Positions 22,808 through 35,328 of a stretch of 64,000 bases of DNA are shown piece after piece (position 1 is the stretch's first letter; the number at the start of each line of letters is the position of its first letter). Source of the stretch: Microcyclospora pomicola (taxonomy: Eukaryota > Ascomycota > Dothideomycetes > Capnodiales); the NCBI GenBank assembly GCA_002786065.1, contig NHNY01000040.1, forward strand, positions 1 through 64,000. Reading direction: 5' to 3'. Made by a program: the position numbers and the translations under genes. The notes under the pieces were generated by a model that did not search any database, was not told where the DNA came from, and was given only the letters and a program-made list of their open reading frames with translations.

Positions 22808-24125
22808 ACAGTTCTGCGTTAAGTTGTCGTCGTTGATGAATGGCTTTTGTATATACATCCCCATGAGGGGAAAAGTTTTTCAGCGTAATCTACCTCATGA
22901 ACCTAGTTCTTCCAATAATACCGCACCCCGAAGGCGTTTCTTTCTTCTCACCTTGGTATCTATGCATCAAGTGGCGTGCGAAAGCGTGGGAGATAATCAG
23001 CTTGGCTTTATTGGGTGGTCGGGAGAGAAATTGAGTGGACGTTTCGAGGCTAAATTCAGAGACGGCCGTTCAATCGCTATGAAAAGAATGAAAAAGACAG
23101 GCTAGGTCTGGTGGTCGTAAATATCATAAATATTATCTGTATCCTCATAATCATCATCATCATCACTGGCGTGAGAGTAAATCAAACCACTCATTGCTTG
23201 GTCGTTCAATCTTGGTCTTTGTTTTCCACATCTCGTTTCATCATGCGTACAGCTGTATCCTGGTCCTCTCTCCTCACCGGCGTAGAAACCTTCAAGATCT
23301 TTGCGGCACATGTAGTTAGGCACTCTCTCGGTCCTAGGGAGTAGTTGTGTGAGAGATAGATCGCCTTCCATCTAGATTGGTTCTGTGTCTGAGCTAGTCA
23401 CCGTACTCATCTCAAGCAGCATCTGCACAGAGAGGCCAGCGGCTGTACAGTACACGCTTGCGCAGAAGAGTCGGGTGGGAAGGAGGCTGTGGCGAGTGGA
23501 TACCACTACAGTCGTGACAAAGTCAGCTCAGCTGGCGGCGCAAGGCCTCGCATAGTACATCTGAGTAGAGCGCGTGAAAGGACGGCATTGAATGTTCGGC
23601 CGAGTTCGAGATATCTCTCTGCCATCGGGGTAGAGGGCGCTTGCAACGACCAGAGTCTTGATACAGTCCCTCTCACGCGGCTTCGAGGACCGAAAGCACC
23701 TGACCAGACTGAACGAAGATTGTTTATCTTATGCTGGGGATGTGACAATCTTCGGCGAAGACACCATTGGTTTTCCCCAATGCTGCTGAAGGCTGATGGT
23801 TTTGACGGAGTGTCTTTGTACCCAGTGCTGCTGATTGGCGTGGTCATCTCTCCCTCGCTCTGTAGCATATGGGCTGTGCAATTATAGACCTCTATGCACA
23901 GCTGTGTCTTGAATGTAACACGACGGTACAAGGCGCCGATTAGGTCTGTACGTGGCACATGTGGAGGTGGCCCAGGATCGGTCGCGTTCCAGGGTAGATA
24001 AAGGTACACTCCAAGGGTGAAGCAAATGGACCTATCTCTCATTCCAACGCACCATTCTCTTCTGTCAACGTACATTTCTCTAATGCCGAGTCCTCACCGG
24101 GAGATTTTTCAGGTGTTTCCCGCCC
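22808..24125. other. Convergent 1.3-kb spacer with a short (CAT)n run
   Basis: No gene supported. A short ATC/CAT microsatellite lies at about 23,150-23,165. A minus-strand frame at 23,506-24,075 shows no family features. Confidence 0.45.
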
Positions 24126-27100
24126 TCAGGATTCATCTTGCGAATCTTCCAGAGGACCATATCTGAAGAACGATACAGCGCCAGAGTGCTGTCCGATCAT
24201 AAGAGTATTCTTGTGCACTTTAACATGCTTTCCTCGGTATTCGTGCGGCAGCCAAAGAAGGTCCTGGCCCTGCCATTGAATCCACTCTTCCTTCAGTGTC
24301 AGGTCATCGAACACATATGTGGATTTATTATCCTCGGCAGTTCGGTCAGAGACTGGTTGTGTGATGCCGAATCGTCCAACATCAGTCACTAACAACTGGT
24401 TGTCCTTCGAAAAGGCTATGCGTTCAGCGCTTCCGCTCGCTTTGAACTGCTGCATCACCTCGCCCGTCTTCGCATTCCAAAGCAACACTGTTTCCATACC
24501 AAGTGCTGCAAGGAGATTCCTGTCAAGAGAGAAAGCTAGTGTACGGACAAATGCATGATGAGTTCTGAAGTTCTGTACCTTCCCGCCCGTCATTGTGTCC
24601 CATAGCTGGACCGACTCATCAGCTAACGTCGATGCTAGTATCTGTCCGTCGGGAGAGAAGGCTATAGCTGTACTGAAGCCCCTGTGCCCTTCTAGCTCCC
24701 GCTGCTCGCCTGTCGCCAGATCCCATTTTGCGACCTTGCTAGTCAATGATGCGACCATGTCATTCAAAGCCAGTGCAAGCATCTGGCCGTCAGGAGAGAA
24801 GACAAGATATTCAGGCTCGGAAAGACATTCAAGCTTATGTAGCACGTCGCCTGTAGACGTGCTCCATACGTAAACGGTTTTGTCGCGCTCAGAGGCCGAT
24901 GCAAGCATCTGTCCATCAGGAGAGAAGGCTATGCTAACGCGACCGCGGGCATGATCGAATGTCTGTAACACCAAGCCTGTCACTGTGTTATATAGCGGTA
25001 CTGTGCTGTCACCAGAAGCGACGACTGCAAGCATAGACCCATCCTCCGAGAAGGCTATAGTACGCACACCGCTGGAATGGTCAGTGAGCGTGTGCATCGT
25101 CTTGCCGGTCGCTGTGTCCCAAAGCCGTACTGTGAAGTCCACAGACGCCGAAGCAAGCATGTGCCCGTCGGAGGACAAGGCCATAGCGCCGACCCGATGG
25201 TCGTGGCCCTCGAGCTTTTCATGGGCTCTCGCAGTTTCCGCGTTCCACAATCGCACCGTGCCGTCTGCGGATGCCGATGCAATGACATCGGCGTCATGAC
25301 CGGATGCCACAGCAAGAACGTCGTCATCGTGGCCGTCGAGCCGATGCATCTCCTCGCCTGTAGATGTACTCCATCGCCGCAGAATCGCCCCTTCCGCCAT
25401 AATGAGTATCTTCCCGTCATGAGAGAAGTTTACCCTTCCGGGATGCTGCGCGTGGCTCTTGATCTTCTGCGTTTCCTTGCCCGTCGCCACATTCCACAGC
25501 CGTAATGTATCGTCATGAGACGTGGAAGCCAGTAGCTGTCTGTTGGGAGAGAAAACCACATGGGGGACGGACATATCATGTCCAGTGAGTTTGCGTATCG
25601 CCTGGCCTGTCGCTATGTCCCATAGCTGCACCGTTCCATTAAAATGTCCCGTTGCAAGCACCTGCACGTTAGGACAGAAGGCAACAGCGTTAAGTTCTCG
25701 GTGGTAATGTATGACAGACTTCTCTACCGCCCCACGTGTTGCAAGATCCCAGAACCGCAATGTTCCATCAATGGATGCCGTTGCGATTACCTTTCCTTTG
25801 GGGCAGAAAGCTATAGCTAAAGCCCATTCGCCATGCCCTTCTAGCAGTCTTACCTCACCTCTCGCTATATTCCATAGCGCTACCATAGGGAGTGTATACG
25901 ACAATGCGAGCACCTGGCCGTCGGGAGAGAAGGCTATGGCCGAGACTGAGGGCCAGAATTCAGCCTTATAAAGCTCGAGCGCGCCGTAAGGACCAAGTAT
26001 TTTCCGATAGTCGAGCTTCTGTATCAGCTCGCCTGTCCATACACCCCAGAGCCGCACTGTGCCGCGAGGGGATACCGATGCAAGCATCTTTCCGTCTAAA
26101 GAGAAAGCGAGCGCACTGACCGACTCAATATGCCCTTCGAGCTTCTGTATTTCGGCGCTCCATGACCATGGTACGTTGGGTCGAAGACTCATCCATGGAA
26201 TATCATGCTGCTTTTCGTATGTTTGTCGGATGATGCTCTGCGTCGGTGAGAAAAGCAAGGCAGAAGAATACAGCTGAAGCGGTGCGAGATCAATGACGTG
26301 TCGGTTTCGAGGCACAAAGCGTTTGGCATCATCGAGAAATAAGAGCAGTTGGGTTCCTCGCTCAATCTGATGACACGTAAGTGAATATGCGAGAACGCAT
26401 GGGCATTAAGGTTATTGTTGTCCTTACCTGAACAAGCGATCGGAGAGTGTTCACATCAGCGATCACTTGGGATATGCTTCCAAGCCAGGTGAGCGCTTCC
26501 AACCAATGCAGGAAGTGTGTTTGCAGAAATATATGCACGTTACCCTCGTCATTGATTTGTTCTCCGCTTTGCGACAAGTGCCACACCCAGTAGCTACATG
26601 CGTAGGCTGTGTCAGGCGCGATAAAGTTCGAGACTATGTCTTGACTGATATCGTATCGTCGACGTCCAGGCTTTTCAACGTTGCAGAGATCCTTCTTGAG
26701 GACTGTCGGCTGGCCTAACATTAGCAGGCACTTACGAGCAAGCTTGCCATGCATCTTAGGCTCATCAATCCAGAAGCGGTTGTGATCCTTGTCTTTCTCA
26801 TCCACGAGGAAATCCCGAAATGATAGGTGAAAAATTCGAATAGGCTCTTCGCCATCATTGGGAATGTTGAGGACTGAATGTAGCTTGCTCAGGCTCTCTC
26901 CGATCTTTCGTGGCGACATCTGGAGCAGCCGGGACAGCGAGGTGACAGAGAGCGGAGCTCCAAGAAGGACGATAGCGCCAACAATACCTTGAAAGTCGGC
27001 AATGGTTTGGTCTAGCTGACGCGGCTTGAGCCCGGTGATGAGTTGGTCCAGAATTGGGAGATACGTCTTATCTAGACCGGACAAGGACATACTCTGCTTC

Positions 27101-28963
27101 TGCTGCAGAACTAAGTCCAAGTGTCCTTGAGGGTCTGATTCTGCAATGAAGCGGCATACTGTGAACGCGAAGATAAACAGCGGGAATGCCAGCTTGACCA
27201 ATGTAGTGACGTCGTCATTTCCTGGCCAGTCTACCGGAAGTGGATCAAAGGGCTGTCTAGCAGCATCTTCTAGTCTGATCTCCTTAAATCGATGCTGGAA
27301 GTATAAGCGAATGTCCTGCTCAATTGTCGTGGCCTGTACCTCTTCGAGTATCACATCCTCGTGCACGCTACCAGACATATCCCCGAAGCCGAGCTTAAGC
27401 GGTAGTTCTAGTCGGCTTGTTACGAAGATCCGTAGACGAACAGAGGCGATAGCCTCGATTTGTGCAAGAAGGGAGAGAATCGTCCTGATGCTAGTATCGG
27501 GCTCACACTCGTCCAAGGCGTCAATGATCACGAAAAAGGGCGATGACCTGGTTCGGCCTTGTCCCAAATCTGCTAGAGGTTGTGATAAGAGCTTTTCGAA
27601 TTGATCTTGTAAGCTGCTTGTTGACAGAAACGAATCCTTCTCAAGCGCCTCCGCGATCAAAGGCCTTAAGCCAAGGATCCTGTCAGCAAGCTGAGCAGCA
27701 ATAGTCGAGAAGAAGCGGCTGGCATTGCCTCGATCGCCCTCACCCCGCTTGAAGAAGAAGCTTGCCCCTAAGCGCTGCTGCTTATCCAGGCGAGATGCGA
27801 CCGTGCGGGATATGGTGGATTTGCCAGTACCAGCCTTGCCGCACAGCCAGAAGATACATTTGCCGGCTGCATCATCTGTCCAGTTGGCAATTTGGTTGAG
27901 CAACTCCACACGAGTGCCAAGGAGGCAGTGTGCAAACCCTTCTTCTGCGGAGGAATTGTAGGTTGCTCCACGTGCGGTGATCAGCTTAGCAAGATCGACT
28001 TTGAGATGCATGCGCGAGAGTGAAGCGCTGATGTCTTGAATCTGGTCTATGCCTTTCAGCATGTCTTTCATCTCATCTCTCCATCGCTTTGCATCTCTCC
28101 GGTCGTGTTCACTCAAATCCCGGTCACAATTGCTAGCTTCGATTTCTGCGCGTTGCCCGAACTTGTCACATTCTGCTTCGAACTGTTCCAGACTGGAGGT
28201 CTGCCACAATGCTTGCATTAATCGAGGGGCGAAAGAAGTCACATAGGTCTGTATGGCTGTGGCAATAAACCATAATACATGGGCGTATATCGTAACAAGC
28301 GCCTTCTCGAAGTTCTCTGTTGCGAGTGTGCAGGGGAGGTGGCCAAGGTAGTCGAAGTAGACCCTGAGCCGGCTAGCCATAGCCATACTCAAGCTCATAC
28401 CTGTTACGAGAGCAGCCATCTGATCGCTTTCTGCACAACCAATCTGACTAAGTCAGCAATAGTATTGAGATGTTTAAGCCGCTAGGACTTCGACCGCATG
28501 TCGTTACCTCGAGAAGCATACGGATACCCGCCCATGGCAACCCTATGTGAACCGGATCTACGTTTGCGATGATATTACCAACAGATCTGAATCTGTCTAG
28601 CCAACGTAAGACCTTATCAGCCTCATCACGCAGCACAACAGTGCGTCCACCAAAAGTCCACCGCCAGCTCTTGTCTTCGCACGCTTGCTTCTGATGAAGT
28701 GCGGCACCATACGCTTGGTCTACTGCTGCATTTATGTCTGTAACACTATTCACGCCATGTTTTTCAATCGTCTCCCGCTCTTTCGGTGCCAGCAATAATA
28801 GTGCTTCTGCAAGTAGCTTTGATCCCGGGGAAGTTTGTCCGGTCTGTGTCTGCACGGTGTTCGAGGATCCACGGGGAGGTGTTGGAGGTGCAGGGCCCGA
28901 CGATGGTGTGCGAGATCCACCGAAAAGCCTACGAAACCCATCGCGTTTCCGACTTCCGCTCAT
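24126..28963 (-). CDS. NACHT-WD40 NLR-type receptor (NWD family)
   Basis: Joined model: 28963-28508, 28443-26428, 26366-24126, giving 1,570 residues, with introns of 64 and 61 nt. A basic, Pro/Ser-rich leader is followed by the helical NACHT N-terminal domain (WLDRFRSVGNIIANVDP, GLPWAGIRMLLE). The NACHT ATPase has P-loop GKAGTGKST at about 354-362 and Walker B FFVIIDALDE at about 455-464, then a winged-helix-like region (FHLSFRDFLVDE). The C-terminal half holds 13-14 WD40 repeats (for example LEGHDHRVGAMALSSDGHMLASASVDFTVRLW). In fungi such proteins sense non-self or self-alteration through the WD domain and oligomerise through NACHT, in some cases triggering cell death. The frame is intact. 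The WD repeats are clearly diverged, not near-identical copies. No HET or lipase-like effector domain is fused. Confidence 0.92.
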
Positions 28964-30821
28964 TATACCTTGGTGGTCACCCAGACCCGTCCCTGTGACA
29001 CTTCAGTTGTAGAATGTGATACGTTGTGATCGTGGTCGCTGGTATCTGTTCAGCTGCTGCTTGAGGTGCATACGGTGATCAGACACCGAATGGATCTGGC
29101 TAGCACCAATCTCATATAGCTTCTGGATTTGAAAGTGCTTGTCTTTACCTGATGATGATCTGAATCATATGCTGGAAAAAGGACTAGTCGGGTAGAATAG
29201 CACTATAAAGAACAAAGGAGACTCGTCTGAGAGACGATGTTACCTCTTGGAAGGCTCTTGACAGTGAGGCTGAGGCTGCGCATGGAACAAGGCTGTGTAC
29301 ATTGCCCGCATGCTGTATCTTCCTGATTGGACATGTGCACCTGCATGCAGTTCATGGTGCTGTCGGAGCTGTGCTCAACTTGCTGCCAACTTTGGCTGCG
29401 AATGCTCATCTTCATGGCGCACGGTAAGGCGTGCCAACGCCTTCGACAGCGTGATGCACAATTGACCTTGATTCTGATTCAGACATGACTCTGCAGCGTA
29501 ACTCAAGTCCGGCAAATGGGATGGAAGAGACAAACATGAGGTGAGTTTTAACAAGGAATGTAACTGTATGGCGCGCACTAGTTAGGTAGCTCTACTGCAT
29601 CAAGCGCTTGCTCCCGGCATCACCATGAGGATAGTAAGGTACCTTAGGCATATTTTCGTACGTGGACGGTTGCCATAACCCAAGCTCCGATGCGATCTTG
29701 ATATTGTTAGCGCGTCTCGAGTGTGAGAAGTCCATCAAAATGGATGACCAGACGTACATTGCCTCGATGAAGTGGTATACCACACGCCGTAACCGTGAGC
29801 ATCACAGTTTAAAGCCGGATAAAGTCGTTCTGGGACAAAGATCAATTTCCGTCAGGAACCTGGATGGCCTGCTCTTCGATTGAATGCGACATGTCTCTAT
29901 CTCGAGCAGGAGCTCTTCAAGCCTGCTTGTGAGGATCGGCAGTGCATCCAAAGCTTTCTGCCAGAGGGTGGGCCTGGAATCACTCATCGTTCTTATACTA
30001 CAAATCCATGGTGCACGCAGCTTACACCTGGTAGTAGGGAGATTCACACTCAATGCGAATGACGAGGCGAGCCTGGCAAGGCTACGAGATACTGCTGCTC
30101 CTGGACCTGGCTAATACCTTGCTGCCTCAGGGTGATTCGACAGGACACGACAATTCCACCATAGCTACCAGGCATGAAGGAATCTCACGAATGCATAAAA
30201 ACGCAGATGTAGTGCCTACACGTTGTCCGATAATGTATAGGATGGGCCACGGACAAGAATGTGGAGCGTTCCACGCCCACGCTCTACCAGCTTCGTCCTA
30301 ATGTCAATCGACTGAGCGTCTTTCCGAACCAGGACTATCGTCAGCAAGATGTTGACGTTAACTTATCATCTGCCCGAGTATTGGTTAATCTGGCCAGGGA
30401 AGCCCTGAAAGACTGCTGCGTTGAACGAATCAGGTAGATGCTTATGAGCTACATGAATCTTTACAACAACAATTTCGCTGAGTGGGATAAAAGATCGACC
30501 CAATGTTGGCCATTTTACCTTCTTGGTTTTCACAGTTTGCATAACCCGCATACCTACCACATAATCTCCCAACTTGGCAAGACTCGGGAAGATGTCTTCG
30601 TGTTCGCCCTTCCGTGATGAGATGCGAGGCGTACACTTCCACCAATCCTCCTGCTATCCCACTCATTCTGTACCCACGTTCTGACAAGCATGCCTGGAAG
30701 AAATAAGCCACCACGAAAGCCTGCCAGAAATTCGTGGAACGACTCGCAGAGATGCGTTCTTGCTCTGTTGGCTGCGCGCCCAACTCTGAACTGAGATCTT
30801 AGGGCTCGCATCTTCAACTGC
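28964..30821. promoter_or_regulatory. Divergent 1.86-kb region between the NLR and the transferase-like gene
   Basis: The two genes start on opposite strands at either end, so this region should hold both promoters. Minus-strand frames at 30,442-30,929 have protein-like composition but lie in two different frames, with no intron that joins them cleanly and no family match. I leave them out as a gene. Confidence 0.45.
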
Positions 30822-32906
30822 ATGTTCCAAAACGATTTTTCTGAATGCGGCCTCGAGAGTGGCATACGCGAGTCTGCACTCAAACAACAGTTGTACGACC
30901 TGAACAGGAAAGGCACGCATCAAACTCATGGGGTTGACAGTGGAGGTGAAGCATTTAAAAGTACAGGCGTATGGGAAGGGCGAATTGACAAAGCATTAAA
31001 AGCATGCTTGACTGGGATCGATGATGGGTCGGAAATTGTCCTGGAATTCAGCGGTCCGGAGACGTCCTCGAAGAAGCCGTTCACAAGGGTAACTCCTGTC
31101 AATTCAAAGAAGAGGACCCGTTCTACAGACGAGCAGGACAACGTCCAGCCATCGACGAAACAGATAGGAGCAATGTGTCCGCGCGCGACTGTACGAGTCC
31201 ATGGATCCGAACAGGAGGATATACCGAGCACCCCGTCCAAGCGAAGACCTGGGGCAATGGTCCTACACACCCAGCGGACAGGAACTTCGCATTGGATTAC
31301 CCTGTCAGAGAAGGCCGAGATGGATGCGCCAGTAAAAGTTGTGCCAGAAGATGTCCTGCATCCTCCATTGCAAGGGCTACTCTCCAGGTGAGCAGAGCGT
31401 GGCTGTTTTATGCCCGTGCGATCTGACGATCATGACAGATGGTGGAACGAGGATAGTCATGGCATCAACCAACCAGATGGTTTCGTCGCGGGCGAGTTCA
31501 AGTACAACAACATTCCACCAGAAGAACCGCCAACGCAAGAGTATATGCCATGGACAAAGTTCGAGTCGCATGTTGGCAGTGAGTACCCACTTTCTTGATA
31601 GATGCCACCTACCCTAACACGTTTCGTAGGACACCCTGGAAAGCCCACTCCATTCATCTCCACCAGCAATCAAGTCTTTCGAGTAGTGAGAATTGCAGCG
31701 CTTGAGAGACTAGAGCTCAGGAAAGATGGTCGACGAGGCGACCCAGGTTACATCACGGTCATCAACGCCTCGGCGCTCCAACGCGAGGCTGTCTTCCACG
31801 CCAAGACGTTGTTTAGCGTAGCAGGAAAGAAATGGCGTTGCTGGGAGAAGGGCGTGTTCCGCTACGGCGCTCATCATGAGTTTCTGGTGTGGGCGGAGGT
31901 TCGTGCCATCTTACCACTCGTCACCTATAAGATGATTGTAGGAGAGCTGACAGCATAACAGATCCCGTACAGCGCCATTGTACACACATTCAAGGTCGCC
32001 GACTTCAAGAAGATGGCTGCCGGATTCATGCCGCTCAGTGAGCTTCGTGGGCCCATAGCCAAAGTTCGGGCAACGCTGAAAGATCGCAAGACGCCAGTTG
32101 ACAAGGCAGCGGCGATAGATCTTGCACAGATCGTGCATTTCTTCGGCCTGCGCGAGTCATCACCCATCGACCATTTGCAACACATGGTTACGGACGTTGT
32201 CAGAGGTTTGTGACGCCCCAGTAGATTGTCATTGTTCAGCACTAACAAGACTATAGGCTGGGAGTTCCACACGAACAACCTCGACCCTGAGTCTTGGCTA
32301 GACCTCGCCGACAGCTTTGCCGCCGAGCTCTTCCGCTGCGAGGACCCCGTCAGATCCTATACCGACCTCGCGCATAACTTCCGAAACGGCACGTGGCACA
32401 AGATCCGCGCAGCCTTCTTGTATGGAGTACGCGGGGCCAAAGGAAACCTCGAGACGCTCGTGATACCAGAGCATGGCGAGCAGCTTTTGAAGCGAGCTCG
32501 AAGGATTGGATTGGAAGATCCGGTGGCCATGTTACAGGACGAGGCGTTCGGCACCTTGAGTGGCGTTCTCAGACACGATGGCAGACAGCGTGAACTGTCT
32601 GGCTTGAAGTCGATGCCCCGCCATCAGGACGACTTTGATGTGATTGTAGTGAGTCCAAAGGGGGCGCGAGCTGGGCGCCAGCTGGAGTCACAGTATTCGC
32701 GGCGGGTCGCACGTACAGGCGTACCAGTAGAGTCCGGACGCCGCGACGCTCATGGGTTGCCACAGCCTGCGCGTGTAGAAAGTCGGGTCGAAGACGAGAT
32801 TAAACTAGCACGACATCGCGGTATCAACGGTGCCGAAGGATGCGATGACGCGGAGGACTCTGATGATTCGGACAATTTCAATGATCCGGAGAGGTGGATG
32901 ATATGA
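30822..32906 (+). CDS. DUF7587-like protein with ADP-ribosyltransferase-like motifs
   Basis: Joined model: 30822-31387, 31439-31578, 31630-31898, 31962-32205, 32257-32906, giving 622 residues. The N-terminal 185 residues show no domain and contain basic KKRTRS. The core reads LLSRWWNEDSHGINQPDGF (from about residue 186), PFISTSNQVFRV (S-T-S at about 246-248) and HHEFLVWAEIPYSAIVHTF (Glu at about 319). This order resembles the Arg, S-T-S and Glu blocks of R-S-E class ADP-ribosyltransferases, including an IPYS turn that also follows the catalytic Glu in the heat-labile-enterotoxin A fold. Fungi carry many such proteins under the label DUF7587. Not every hallmark residue is evident, so activity is not implied. 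The C-terminal third is helical, then acidic (DDAEDSDDSD). The gene looks whole. The intron 3 donor (gttcgt) is weak. Confidence 0.7.
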
Positions 32907-33334
32907 AGGATCTGCATGATGACAGGCACAGGAGCACGACTTCGAATTCGCAGTGCCCTTGAACGGAATCTAGGCTGCGATAATCTGCCGATCGTGGCTC
33001 GCAAGACAGACAAGCCAAGCCCATCTGGGGGCTTTGCTCTATTCAGCAGGCCCCGAGGGTTCAACGCCGATCGAAGTGGTCTGGAGCCACATAATAACGA
33101 AGCAAGATGGACAGGCGAATCTGTCCGGGCGGGAGGCTGGTCGCGCCCCTGGGCCCGTGGTCCCTTGTGGCTACCATTCTGCAACGATTGCGACAGGACT
33201 CGACTGTGAAATGAGAATGCTGTAAATGTAGGTAGCTTGAACGGAACGTATATGCATTTCGACATGTCAATCAATTCTCATCGTGAACCCTACCATCAGG
33301 CATCTTTAACAAGATAGCCTCCACCACTCACATC
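32907..33334. other. Convergent spacer, nothing recognised
   Basis: Short region between the 3' ends of the transferase-like gene (+) and the reductase (-). No conserved frame. Confidence 0.5.
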
Positions 33335-34312
33335 TCATGTCACCTTCTTAGTTTGCGCCGTCCCCCTCAATTGCCATAGCTTGAATATGCTCGTCATCGC
33401 GTAGTCCTGCAGCACAATTAGCCACACGCATTAGCACAAGGCCACAGACAACAACAAAGACTCACCATCACCCACTTGGGCAGAAACCCGCTGACCCAAT
33501 ACACGAGCCAACTTCTGCCGCCTTCCCAGATCTCCGCCTTCTTCGACCCCAGCACCTGCTGCACCACTCTGCGCGCGTAATCCTCATTCGGCACGCCCTG
33601 GCTCTGACTATGCGTCAGACGACGCTCATACTCCGCCTCGATAGGCAGATACAGGCTGTCCTCGTGCAACGCCCGCCTCGTCCGCGCGATGTTGGACTTG
33701 ACGCCGCCCGTCACGACGTTGACGACGCGCACGTCGAACGGCGCGAGCTCGACCCGCAGCGTGTTGGTGTAGGCGTGCAGCGCCGCCTTGGAGGCGTTGT
33801 ACGCCGATCCGAAGACGTACGGCACAATGCCCGCCACGCTGCCGATCTGCACGATCGTGCCTTTGGCGGCGATCAGCTGGGGCGCAAAGGCGCGGCATAG
33901 CGCGATGACGCCGAAGAGATTGGTCTCGAACGTCTCGCGCAGCTCGTTGGGTTCGATCTCTAGTGCCTACGATCGCGCTGTATCAGCATACGTCCAGAAC
34001 CAGATTTCCTCCTACTTTGGGATAGACATGACGTACAGGAACAGTATAATTCCGCCCAGCATTATTGACAAGAATATCCAGCTTGCCATTGGTGCGGGAG
34101 CTGACCTCGGCGGCAAGCGCAGCGATGCTATCGGCGGACGTGACTTCGAGCGACAGTGTCTCGATGCCCTGTGCGGCCAGGTCGGCGATGGAGGTGCGGT
34201 TGCGCGTGGTGGCGAAGACTCGCAGGCCGGCGGCGTGGAACTCGCGCGCCAGCGAGTAGCCGATGCCGCCGGGGGTGCAGCCGGTGACGAGGACGCTCTT
34301 TTTGGAGGCCAT
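33335..34312 (-). CDS. Short-chain dehydrogenase/reductase, AYR1-like
   Basis: Joined model: 34312-34037, 33966-33466, 33406-33335, giving 282 residues. The cofactor motif is TGCTPGGIGYSLA at the N-terminus, followed by NNAGRNYTVPALEIEPNEL across intron 1. The active site has Ser in IVQIGSVAG and the Tyr/Lys pair in YNASKAAL. Basic residues after the second strand (FATTRNR) suggest NADPH. The layout and the membrane-associated C-terminus (SWLVYWVSGFLPKWVM, continued in the last exon) match 1-acyldihydroxyacetone-phosphate reductase (Ayr1) and relatives on ER and lipid droplets, which reduce acyl-DHAP in glycerolipid synthesis. The substrate is inferred from family resemblance only. The last exon of 72 nt replaces a read-through tail that would end in a Cys-rich run. 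Confidence 0.85.
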
Positions 34313-35328
34313 GATGAGTATAGCTCTCGAATGTAGAGGTGTCTAGAAGACTTCTCGGTGCAGGCAAATGGAGTCGGAGTAGTGTTAAGGTAGAACTACG
34401 TTAACTACCTACCGTATTTGTTCTAGATGCTCGGCGCAATACTACTATACATGTCACCACGCTGCTTAAAGGGTGGTGGTTACGTGCTTAGGACCAGCCG
34501 GAAAGACCAGTGACAGTTGAGTGCAAGGAGTACAGTTTCTGGATGACATCATCGCGTTGCTTGGTCATGTCTGATGGAAGCATTGATAGAACGTTTATGT
34601 CAACGACAGCTCCTCGCAAGGAAGTCCTACAGTAAGGAGCGGAGGCATTTTGGCTCCATACCGTATGCTCCATATTGGCGGAGAGCAGAGACGCTAGTTG
34701 TTCTAGCAATGACAGCGGGACCGAGCAATGTAAGGTGGGAACGTCGATATGCCCTTACCACTACAGATCACATCCACATTCACGTGTACCCATGAGGAAC
34801 ATCGCGAGGTCTCTGTTCAAGATCATCCTACCACGAATCGAAAATACACTCCTCCCCCCCAATCAGAATCAATCGGCATGGACATAGACATCATGCTCAA
34901 TCAAAGCAAACCAAGTTTCACATCATAAAAAGGATTTCATATTCATGGGCTCTCGTCAAAGTAAGGTGAGGTATCTATGCATCGCTCGTGCAAGTTCATG
35001 CAACCTCATACAACCTCGTGCAATGTCATGCACCTGCCGCTTTGCCTGGCGTCCCGCTGATCGTTGTATCTGTTCTGAGTACACGCATTCAGAGACTCGC
35101 TGGGAAGAATGGTCAGGATACCATCGCGGCCGGTCATCGACACTTGCAAGCGTGTGCATGACTGGCTCTTCGCTCGTGGTCTGTCCACGTGTGCTAGCAA
35201 CTTCTGAATCGGAGTCAGCCGTCGAGGAAGAATAGCACTCCGACGGTCAAGGACTTTTCATGACTCTCTCAAGTTGCAGAAGTATGATCATACAACATAA
35301 GCTTTTCTCGCCAACTCAAGATGACCTT
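34313..35328. other. 1.0-kb spacer with a short imperfect tandem repeat
   Basis: No gene supported. At about 34,985-35,035 a motif like CATGCAACCTC recurs about four times imperfectly (TCATGCAACC, TCATACAACC, TCGTGCAATG, TCATGCACC). It may be chance or a short satellite. Confidence 0.4.

Noticed and set aside
30442-30929. Minus-strand gene between the NLR and the transferase-like gene
   Set aside because: The protein-like parts lie in two different frames with no usable intron between them, and they overlap the first exon of the plus-strand gene.
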